This document shows positions 32,409-38,853 of a stretch of DNA of 38,853 nucleotides, piece by piece; the stretch's first letter is position 1; each line of letters opens with the position of its first letter. The stretch is from Kurthia huakuii LAM0618. Lineage in GTDB: Bacteria > Bacillota > Bacilli > Bacillales_A > Planococcaceae. The translations under genes were made by a program, and so were the position numbers. Under the pieces are notes generated by a model. That model ran no database searches. It was not told where the DNA came from and saw only the letters and a list, made by a program, of their open reading frames with translations. Where the stretch lies: NCBI RefSeq assembly GCF_000505545.1, contig NZ_AYTB01000029.1, positions 1 to 38,853 on the forward strand. The letters run 5' to 3'.

Positions 32409-33316
32409 TGTTATGTGTTAAACAATTAACAAAAAATTACGGCAAGAAAGAAGTACTTAAATCCATTGATTTAACCATTTATGAAGGGGAGGTATTCGGA
32501 TTTTTAGGTCGTAATGGTGCTGGTAAATCAACATTTATTAATATTTTAACAGGGCTTGCACAACCTACTGCAGGTTCTGTGACATTTTTCAATAATGAAA
32601 AATTGTCGAATAATGTTAAGAAACGTATTGGTGTCTTGCCGGACTACTCAACGTTTTATAATCACTTAAATGCGATTGAACACCTCCGTTATTTTGCGGC
32701 GATTAGCGGAAAAAAAGTGTCAAAAAATGAAGCGCAAGCAGTACTTACAAAAGTGGGATTAAAAGAAGATTGTTACATTAAAGTCGGAAAATATTCATTT
32801 GGCATGAAGAAGAAATTAGGCTTTGCACAAGCTGTTATCCATGATCCAGATTTTATTTTTTTGGATGAACCAACATCTGGTGTAGATGCGGAGTCAGCCA
32901 TTGTCTTGCAAAATTTTATTCGAGAGCTTCAAAAAAAGGGGAAAACGATTTTTTTAACATCACATAATTTGACTGAAATTGAAAAGCTTTGTACGCGCAT
33001 TGCGATTTTAAAAGAGGGTCGTATTGCTAAAATAGGTACGATTCGTGAGTTGAAAACGGACAATACGAATGAACTTCATGTGCGTATTAAACATGGTACT
33101 ATTGGTCAAAGCGCAGAAGCATCTTGGTATGAACAATTAAAAGCTTTTGTGCCTATTATTGAACGGACGGCGCAATATACAACTGTTCAAATTCATGATG
33201 AACAACAAAATGCAGAAATATTACGCTGCTTCCATCGCTTTAATATACCGGTTTACCGCTTTGATATTGAAGAAAAAAGTTTAGAGGATGTCTTTATAGA
33301 CAATCAAAAAGCGTAA
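32408..33316 (+). CDS. ABC transporter ATP-binding protein
   Basis: 302 residues: Walker A 'GRNGAGKSTFINIL', Q-loop 'GVLPDYSTFYNHLNA', signature 'YSFGMKKKLGFAQA' (serine then F instead of the first G of LSGGQ), Walker B 'FIFLDEPTSGVD' and H-loop 'TIFLTSHNLTEIE'. A ~80-residue C-terminal extension ('TNELHVRIKHGTIGQSAEASWYEQLKAF') is common in this group. Translationally coupled to the permease. Confidence 0.93.
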   Translation: MLCVKQLTKNYGKKEVLKSIDLTIYEGEVFGFLGRNGAGKSTFINILTGLAQPTAGSVTFFNNEKLSNNVKKRIGVLPDYSTFYNHLNAIEHLRYFAAISGKKVSKNEAQAVLTKVGLKEDCYIKVGKYSFGMKKKLGFAQAVIHDPDFIFLDEPTSGVDAESAIVLQNFIRELQKKGKTIFLTSHNLTEIEKLCTRIAILKEGRIAKIGTIRELKTDNTNELHVRIKHGTIGQSAEASWYEQLKAFVPIIERTAQYTTVQIHDEQQNAEILRCFHRFNIPVYRFDIEEKSLEDVFIDNQKA

Positions 33317-33415
33317 GCATGAAACCATCTTTTCCACGATTCTTTTTTTATTCCAAAATTTTGAAACTAATTTACAATTATGCTCGTATAGTATGTATAG
33401 AAGGGGAGGGATTGT

Positions 33416-33757
33416 ATGTTTTTTGAAGACATGATATTTTCTTTTGTACCTATTTTCATTGCGATTATTGGCATTTTTGTTTTTGGTACGATTATTTTCA
33501 TTCTTTTTTCATCTATTAAAAAAGGTATAAAAAATAATAACTCACCAAGGCTGACTGTACCTGCAGAAGTGATTTCAAAGAGGACACATGTACAAGGCGA
33601 TCATTCATATACAACCTATTATGTGACGTTTGAAGTACAAAGTGGAGATCGTCTGGAGCTTCAATTGAATGGTAGTGATTTTGGTATGCTTGCGGAAAAG
33701 GATATTGGCATTTTGTCATTCCAGGGAACGCGTTATGTATCATTTGAGCGACAATAA
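33416..33757 (+). CDS. DUF2500 family protein
   Basis: 113 residues: an N-terminal membrane helix ('FVPIFIAIIGIFVFGTIIFILF') and a small beta domain ('VPAEVISKRTHVQGDHSYTTYYVTFEVQSGDRLELQLNGSDFGMLAEKDIGILSFQG'), which is the DUF2500 pattern (E. coli YhhM relatives). GGGGAGGG ribosome binding site. Function unknown. Confidence 0.85.
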   Translation: MFFEDMIFSFVPIFIAIIGIFVFGTIIFILFSSIKKGIKNNNSPRLTVPAEVISKRTHVQGDHSYTTYYVTFEVQSGDRLELQLNGSDFGMLAEKDIGILSFQGTRYVSFERQ

Positions 33758-33765
33758 TAAAAAGG

Positions 33766-33796
33766 CGTAACTGTTTAGAAGCAGTTACGTTTTTTT
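33766..33796 (+). terminator. Terminator after the DUF2500 gene
   Basis: CGTAACTG pairs with CAGTTACG, perfect 8-bp stem, followed by seven T. Confidence 0.9.
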
Positions 33797-33881
33797 AAAT
33801 AGTCTTAAAAAATGAATTTTCAATGCATTATGATATGTAATGCGACAAGACATTGAATAATGTAGACGATGCCCTATTTTG

Positions 33882-33911
33882 AAGAATCACAATAGAAGTG
33901 ATTCTTTTTTT
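33882..33911 (+). terminator. Second, orphan terminator
   Basis: AAGAATCAC pairs with GTGATTCTT and is followed by T. No gene ends here: the DUF2500 message should already stop at 33796. It may end a short RNA of about 60-80 bases starting after 33797, or be a backup stop. Confidence 0.65.
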
Positions 33912-33940
33912 GTTAAATATATACTCTATTTTTACTATTT

Positions 33941-33995
33941 AACTCCATCTAAATCATTTAAATGTTAAAAAATGATTTAAAAAGGTTATAGAGTT
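33941..33995 (+). promoter_or_regulatory. Nested inverted repeats upstream of the YfhO-like gene
   Basis: AACTC (33941-33945) / GAGTT (33991-33995) enclose AAATCATTT (33951-33959) / AAATGATTT (33970-33978). Could be an operator or an RNA stem in the 5' leader; no clear -10/-35 pair can be assigned in this AT-rich stretch. Confidence 0.4.
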
Positions 33996-34022
33996 AAATG
34001 AGGGGAATTGGGGGAGATAAGA

Positions 34023-36614
34023 ATGCACAATAAAATAATAAGCTATAGTATGCTTTTTTTAGCAGCATTATTAATCTCTATCATGGCACATCTTGGGATG
34101 ATTTGGCGTACAGTAGAAGGGAATTTATTTATCGGTTTTGGTGATGGAATTTCACAAATGTTGACATTTAAACAATATATATTTGAAAAATATCAGCAGG
34201 GGAATTGGGCATATTCGCAAGACTTTGGATTTGGTGGCGGTATTTTTGCTACGCTAAACTATTATTATACGACGAACATTTTTATGTTGTTATGGTTTTT
34301 AGCTTTTGTTGTTTTTTCAATTGAACCAACAATTGAAACATGGATTCATTTATTAATTCCAATAAGTATTGTAAAGCAAATGCTCCTATTTACAGCAGCC
34401 TTTTATTATTTAAAGTTACTTATTCCTGAAAAAAGAGGCGCTTTTATTGGAGCTATTATATATATGTTAAGTCCGTTTTTCTTTAAAAATCAAATTAATA
34501 CCGACATTTTAGTTGATGTTGCATTATATTTACCATTTTTATTAGTTGGTATTGAACAGATTATTCGCAAACGCTCTCCAATGTTCTTTATCGTGATATT
34601 GACGTTACTATTGATCAATAATTTTTATATCGCTTTTATTGTTTGTTTATTAGGTCTGCTCTATATTGTATTACGTTTCGTTATACGCTTTAATAAAGAC
34701 GAAAAATCGAGATTATCGCAACTAAAAACTTACGTTTGGACGAGTTTGCTTTCTTTTGGTATGAGCAGTTTTATTTTCATTCCAGCTACGATTGGTTATT
34801 TGAGTAATGAACGGCCAGCATATACAGAGCCAATTCCTTGGTTTGAGTGGAATGATAATTTACTGATAAATGACTCTCGCGAATTATGGTTACCGGCCAT
34901 TGTTTTAGTGGCAATAGCGATTAAACCAATTTATAAACATAAAATTTTTATTTTCTTTGGCATGATTGCGGTATTAGGGACGGTTGGCTATTATAGTCCG
35001 ATGATTGGGAGTATTTTTAATGGTTTCTCTGCGCCTAACGAACGGTGGGTTCCAATCGTTACATTGAGTTATGGAGGTCTTGTTGCGGTCATGTTTGCGC
35101 ATTCCAAGGAAATCCATCGAAGAGATTGGCTTGTCTCAACGAGTTTTGCAGCTATCGTTATTACGATTGTAAGTGCAATTCAACAAGATTTTTTCCATCC
35201 ACTCACATTGTTAGCGTATGCATGGCTTGCCATTACGCTAATAGTTGTTTTTTATCGCTTCCGAGCATTGGCAGTTAGTTTAATCATTATGACGGCATTG
35301 CTAATCTATTCGAATTATTTTTTAATCGATTTTTCAAAAACAGCGAATATGACTGGTTCTACGACTGAATACGTACAAGGGAGTGCACTTGGAGTTTCTG
35401 ATGACATACAACGCGCGGCTGCTTATATGAACAAGAACGGCCTAGATAAAAATGCACGCCAAGATTGGTCTGAAATATTACGCGAAAATACACCACCTTT
35501 AGTTGGATTGGATGGCTTTAGCACCTATTCTAGTATTTCGAATGGTAATTTGATGTACATGTATTGGAGAGATTTGCAAATAGATTCTGGTCGAGAAAGT
35601 TTGAGTCGCTATCGAACATTAGGGGACCGAACAAATTTGATGGCGCTATTTCAGGCACAGTATTATATGAGAGAAAAAAAACATCGAAATATTCCATATG
35701 GTGTTGAAAAAGTAGGGGAGTATGGCAAATATCGTTTATATGAAAATCCATATAAGGTTCCAGCCTTTAGAGTTACCAACGATTTTTATAATCGACATCA
35801 CTTAGCGACGATGCCTGTCTTATCGCGAGAACATGCGATGCTTGAGGGAGTTATTACGGAAGATGGTCATGCTAAAATTTCTGCACCGACTTCATTACCA
35901 TATAAGATGACGATAAAAAATGCGAAGTTAGAGGGCAAAATATTAACCGTTCCTAAACGAAAGAAACCAGCAAAAATTACTTTTAAACTTTCAACTATTC
36001 CAAAAGCCACAAAGTCGATATATATGCAGTTTTATTTGCGCGCAAATCAGGTGAGAAGCACGTTTAACATTCATATAAATGAGTTAACTACTCGGCGTAA
36101 GAAAGGAGATGCAAAGTACGCAACAAGTTTTGATGCGTTGACATTGGTGATTCCTGTTAAGAAAAAAATTACGTTAACGATACCAAAAGGGCAGTATACA
36201 TTTAAAGATGTACAGCTATTTCCTGAATCGTACAAAACATTAAATAAAGCGTTGAACAAAAATAAAACGAATGATTTTGTGTGGCATGACGATAATGCAA
36301 AGGGGCAAGTAACGGTGAAAAATTCAAATAGTATGCTTGTCACGCCGATTCCGTTTGAAAAAGGATGGAAGGCAACTGTCAATGGTCAGAAAGTAGACAT
36401 ACAAAAGGTGAACTATGCATTTATAGGGCTACCACTTGAACAAGGAAAAAATCAAGTCAATTTACACTATGAACCTCCTTATTGGCGTAGCGTTGTCAGC
36501 TTATCGATAGTGTCCTTGCTCCTGACAATTTTTATTTTTTACCGAAGAAGAAAACTTTTAAAGAATCGCACATATTGTAAGTATTGTCATTTTGTCCTCT
36601 TTTTTATTGCTTAA
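34023..36614 (+). CDS. YfhO-family membrane glycosyl-transfer protein
   Basis: 863 residues from ATG 34023 (GGGGGAG nearby; in-frame TTG 34008 is less likely). About 12 membrane helices cover residues 10-460 with the YfhO opening 'GDGISQMLTFKQYIFEKYQQGNWAYSQDFGFGGGIFATLNYYYTTN'. A large outside domain follows, with the conserved 'PFEKGWKATVNGQKVDIQKVNYAFIGLPLEQGKNQVNLHYEP', then a last helix. B. subtilis YfhO works with CsbB to add sugar to lipoteichoic acid on the outer face. No CsbB-like gene is next to it here. The last ~20 residues look unlike the family and overlap the next gene. Confidence 0.9.
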   Translation: MHNKIISYSMLFLAALLISIMAHLGMIWRTVEGNLFIGFGDGISQMLTFKQYIFEKYQQGNWAYSQDFGFGGGIFATLNYYYTTNIFMLLWFLAFVVFSIEPTIETWIHLLIPISIVKQMLLFTAAFYYLKLLIPEKRGAFIGAIIYMLSPFFFKNQINTDILVDVALYLPFLLVGIEQIIRKRSPMFFIVILTLLLINNFYIAFIVCLLGLLYIVLRFVIRFNKDEKSRLSQLKTYVWTSLLSFGMSSFIFIPATIGYLSNERPAYTEPIPWFEWNDNLLINDSRELWLPAIVLVAIAIKPIYKHKIFIFFGMIAVLGTVGYYSPMIGSIFNGFSAPNERWVPIVTLSYGGLVAVMFAHSKEIHRRDWLVSTSFAAIVITIVSAIQQDFFHPLTLLAYAWLAITLIVVFYRFRALAVSLIIMTALLIYSNYFLIDFSKTANMTGSTTEYVQGSALGVSDDIQRAAAYMNKNGLDKNARQDWSEILRENTPPLVGLDGFSTYSSISNGNLMYMYWRDLQIDSGRESLSRYRTLGDRTNLMALFQAQYYMREKKHRNIPYGVEKVGEYGKYRLYENPYKVPAFRVTNDFYNRHHLATMPVLSREHAMLEGVITEDGHAKISAPTSLPYKMTIKNAKLEGKILTVPKRKKPAKITFKLSTIPKATKSIYMQFYLRANQVRSTFNIHINELTTRRKKGDAKYATSFDALTLVIPVKKKITLTIPKGQYTFKDVQLFPESYKTLNKALNKNKTNDFVWHDDNAKGQVTVKNSNSMLVTPIPFEKGWKATVNGQKVDIQKVNYAFIGLPLEQGKNQVNLHYEPPYWRSVVSLSIVSLLLTIFIFYRRRKLLKNRTYCKYCHFVLFFIA

Positions 36615-37035
36615 TATTACTTGGTTTACTTTCATAAACATAAAATACAAACCATATGAAAAAATTGTACCATTGACAGAGCAATATGGAGCACCTGTTC
36701 ATTATAGAGTAGATATTAAAAACTCTAATGTACAATATGGATTTGACTATCCAAATTATTTACGATTTGAATCAAATTTATTTTACCGAGAGGAATTTCC
36801 GGAGAAGAAAATTTCTTATTCATTTATGATTTGGCCAAAATTTTTCTCTACTCCGAAATACGGGGTTATTATTCGAAAGGATAAGGAAGAATACCAAATT
36901 GAATTGAATGAGAATATGAAAGTCGACGGAAAAGATAAAGGGAATCAATATGCAACGCAGATTATTAAAGAACATGAAGAACAATTAACAATTATTTTCA
37001 GAGAGATGAAAGAAACATTTCATTTAAATGAATAA
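36592..37035 (+). CDS. Small membrane-anchored protein with non-standard start
   Basis: At least 147 residues, opening with one helix ('SSFLLLNITWFTFINIKY') then a soluble part ('LTEQYGAPVHYRVDIKNSNVQYGFDYPNYLRFESNLFYREEFPEKK'), probably outside the cell. TTG 36592 is the first possible standard start, but no ribosome binding site precedes it. The frame is open up to 36562 and reads 'RIAHIVSIVI' in that part, which looks like the true beginning of the membrane helix. So the real ATG may have been lost, or an ATT start may be used. It overlaps the YfhO-like gene's end by 23 bases. Family unknown. Confidence 0.6.
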   Translation: MSSFLLLNITWFTFINIKYKPYEKIVPLTEQYGAPVHYRVDIKNSNVQYGFDYPNYLRFESNLFYREEFPEKKISYSFMIWPKFFSTPKYGVIIRKDKEEYQIELNENMKVDGKDKGNQYATQIIKEHEEQLTIIFREMKETFHLNE

Positions 37036-37150
37036 GTAAGGATAGTATTATAGAGTTGCGGATGAGTACCAACTGTTTTAGATAGAACCTAATCATGTAT
37101 ACCGAATACACGCAAAAAAGGTTCGAAAATGAAAGTTTGAAAAAATATAA

Positions 37151-37195
37151 AAGAGCGATAAACGTTGGTATATCAGCGTTTATCGCTCTTTTTTT
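37151..37195. terminator. Long perfect terminator hairpin
   Basis: AAGAGCGATAAACG pairs with CGTTTATCGCTCTT, 14-bp perfect stem, followed by five T on the plus strand and an AT-rich T tract on the minus strand. It separates two convergent genes. Nothing else is seen in 37036-37270. Confidence 0.9.
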
Positions 37196-37270
37196 AAAAA
37201 GGATTATGTGAGAATTTATACATTTTATAGAAAAGAATGTGTTTATCATGGATCTGTTTAATCGAGAAAT

Positions 37271-38458
37271 TTACTTTAATATTTTCAAATCGTATGAGTA
37301 AACTTTTTTATATTTTGGTTCATTGATGATGGCATCAAGACCCTTGATATCAAAGGAATCGGTTACAGTTCCCTTATCTAATGAATACGATTCCAAATAA
37401 TAGTGTTCTTTTTTATAAGGGCTATATCGCAATACATATAAATTGCCTTCTTTAAAGTAGGTTTCTTCATTGTGTCGAACTTTTGATTTACTAACATTAT
37501 TCAGACTAAAAGCTTTTGACACAGCTGTTGATTTTAAATCGAAAGAGTATATTTCACCTAGTCCGTTAGCGTAATATAATTTGTTGTTATAGAGTGTTGC
37601 AGAATTTTTATAATTATAAGGAATTGTAGCGGTTAAATCGACTTTTTTGTAGTCAATAAAGTCGAATCTTTCTTGTCTCAATGTTTTTTTGTTAATTCTA
37701 TAAATAGATACTTTTTCATGAGTATCATTGATAATTTTAGATAAGATTAGGTAATAATTGTTTTCATCCGATAAAATTGGTGCTAGAACTTGCATATTTT
37801 CGGTAGATTCGGATTGGATTGTCGTTAGGTCATTAATTTTAAGTTTTTCATCAAACGTTACTTCCCTTAAGTCAAATCTATTTTTAGCAAAATCTTGTGT
37901 GAGTATAGGAACCATGTTTTCAGTGATTCCAGATGCAACGATATAATAAGGAATACTATCTACATTGAAATCCTTTGAATCGCCATATCGAACATCTGAA
38001 CTGTATCCATCTTCTACAAAACCACTGTTATAAATACTGAAAAATAATTCTTTTTCTGGTAGATACCCCGTCCTCTCACCTGTGTATTGTGGCGTATCCA
38101 TTTTAAATTGTTTCGTATTGTCACTTATAATGTTTATGTTGTTTTTATCTTCTAATAAGACCTGGTTCTTGCCTATAGCGACGCTTCCAAGTTCAAGTCC
38201 TTTCATGGCAAGTGCTTGAACGGAATGATCATCTTGTACAAAAACTCCATAACTTACGCCTTTATTATCCATATCTTGGTCAGCCGTGGTTGATAAATAA
38301 ATAATTGCTTTCGTATTTTTTAATAGCTCTTTTTCTAAAACCTCATCTGTTGACAGAATCGGAGTGTCCGTTTTAAATTTGTCTTTTGTTAAACTAATAA
38401 TTAAAATAATAGCAGTCGCTAATAAGATTGCGCCGATTAATCTAGTTTTCTTCATCAT
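37271..38458 (-). CDS. Membrane-anchored extracytoplasmic protein, possibly beta-propeller-like
   Basis: 395 residues from ATG 38458, which has a perfect GGAGG site (frame open to 38509). An N-terminal helix 'LIGAILLATAIILIISL' anchors it outside. The rest is a series of short beta blocks with repeated 'Y-x-x-N-K-L-Y', 'LYVLRYSPYKKEHYYLESYSL' and 'KTTLYNNKLYYANGLGEIYSFDL'-like strands, which resemble WD/PQQ-type propeller blades; this is an impression. Family not recognised. Promoter TTGAAA-17-TATGAT upstream. Confidence 0.72.
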   Translation of the reverse strand: MMKKTRLIGAILLATAIILIISLTKDKFKTDTPILSTDEVLEKELLKNTKAIIYLSTTADQDMDNKGVSYGVFVQDDHSVQALAMKGLELGSVAIGKNQVLLEDKNNINIISDNTKQFKMDTPQYTGERTGYLPEKELFFSIYNSGFVEDGYSSDVRYGDSKDFNVDSIPYYIVASGITENMVPILTQDFAKNRFDLREVTFDEKLKINDLTTIQSESTENMQVLAPILSDENNYYLILSKIINDTHEKVSIYRINKKTLRQERFDFIDYKKVDLTATIPYNYKNSATLYNNKLYYANGLGEIYSFDLKSTAVSKAFSLNNVSKSKVRHNEETYFKEGNLYVLRYSPYKKEHYYLESYSLDKGTVTDSFDIKGLDAIINEPKYKKVYSYDLKILK

Positions 38459-38515
38459 TAAGTACCTCCATAACTTATTTAAGATGTGCGAGTCAATGAC
38501 TGTTGACACTCAAGC

Positions 38516-38544
38516 ATCATATAGGAAAGCTTTTTTGTTTTCAA
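38516..38544 (-). promoter_or_regulatory. Promoter of the 395-residue anchored protein
   Basis: Minus strand: TTGAAA (38544-38539), 17 bases, TATGAT (38521-38516), about 60 bases before the start. The -35 lies in a TTTTCAA-GTCC-TTGAAAA inverted repeat (38538-38555) that could act as an operator. Confidence 0.6.
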
Positions 38545-38555
38545 GTCCTTGAAAA

Positions 38556-38853
38556 TCCCTCAAACAGAAATGTTCCTACCTAGAATTATAGATAAATGAA
38601 ATTTTATAGATTGTTTTTTTCTTAAATGAAGCGAAATCTAATAATAGATCATCTTTAATAATTAATAATTGTGAAAAAACATATTTAAGGAATGAAAATG
38701 TAAACTTTATGAAAAAAATTCATAATTTAGATATGTTAGTTTATAATTAAGTATGTATAAAGATTGAATAAGCAGCACCTAAAATATTTAAAAAGTCGTT
38801 TATTATTTAATATGGTATGGCAACACTTTTAGACAACTTTTATGAGGGGTGCT
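38556..38853 (+). promoter_or_regulatory. Gene-free AT-rich stretch leading to a gene beyond the edge
   Basis: About 300 bases without a gene. It holds TTCATA (38719-38724), 17 bases, TATAAT (38742-38747), a fair SigA promoter on the plus strand. The window ends in GAGGGG at 38845-38850, a likely ribosome binding site, so a plus-strand gene probably starts just past the right edge. Nothing else recognised. Confidence 0.5.

Noticed and set aside
1-38853. CRISPR array, tRNA/rRNA genes, insertion sequences, prophage genes
   Set aside because: No regularly spaced repeats, cloverleaf-type sequence, transposase, integrase or phage structural gene was recognised on either strand.

Overview
The window looks like a chromosomal segment of a low-GC Gram-positive bacterium of the order Bacillales, most likely the Lysinibacillus/Solibacillus/Kurthia side of Planococcaceae. 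The reasons are AT-rich DNA, strong AGGAGG-type ribosome binding sites, SigA-like and ECF-like promoters, and a gene set familiar from Bacillus relatives (TerD/TerC, YozG/YoaS-like pair, SigM-type ECF operon, YfhO). The genus is an inference. I see no rRNA, tRNA, IS element, prophage gene or CRISPR array.

Layout. (1) 1-6494: a tellurium-resistance-type (ter) stress locus with two TerD proteins and TerC. After a terminator and a new promoter comes a tightly coupled four-gene biosynthetic module: HpcH/HpaI aldolase-like enzyme, phosphoribosyltransferase with TRSP domain, StiP/PELOTA-type phosphoribosyltransferase, and HAD phosphatase. This is the most intriguing pathway in the window: the family set is known from comparative genomics, but the product is, as far as I know, uncharacterised. 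(2) 6518-12180: mixed metabolic and housekeeping genes: an orphan tryptophan synthase beta with a perfect palindrome at its promoter, a GNAT acetyltransferase, a DUF4166-type protein with an odd 5' leader, a methyltransferase, a YoaS/YozG-like membrane protein and repressor pair, and a threonine aldolase. (3) 12181-18709: a membrane protein, an ABC-2 exporter, a Rossmann/DUF2520 protein, an MFS exporter preceded by a leader peptide and two mutually exclusive hairpins (a translational attenuator), an Ldh_2-family dehydrogenase and a small coiled protein. (4) 18796-23338: a large repeat-rich secreted surface protein, a CynX/NimT-type MFS transporter, and a divergent XRE-cupin regulator. (5) 23441-25322: an ECF sigma factor operon with its regulator, a small membrane protein and a previously easy-to-miss 44-residue secreted peptide, driven by a textbook ECF promoter. 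(6) 25379-29189: small membrane protein, BASS-family transporter, Nudix hydrolase, NAD(P)-dependent epimerase-like protein and an anchored extracytoplasmic protein. (7) 29248-33757: a two-component system divergent from an ABC-2 transporter with OmpR-type direct repeats between them, then a DUF2500 protein. (8) 33758-38853: a more AT-rich stretch with a YfhO-family glycosyl-transfer membrane protein, a small membrane-anchored protein overlapping its end without a normal start codon, an anchored extracytoplasmic protein of unknown family, and a promoter plus ribosome binding site aimed at a gene beyond the right edge.

How parts work together: the theme is envelope and stress physiology. The ter locus, ECF operon, two-component/ABC cassette, exporters and YfhO are all families linked to sensing or remodelling of the cell surface or to toxic compounds. 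Functional statements rest on family recognition by eye; no searches were run.
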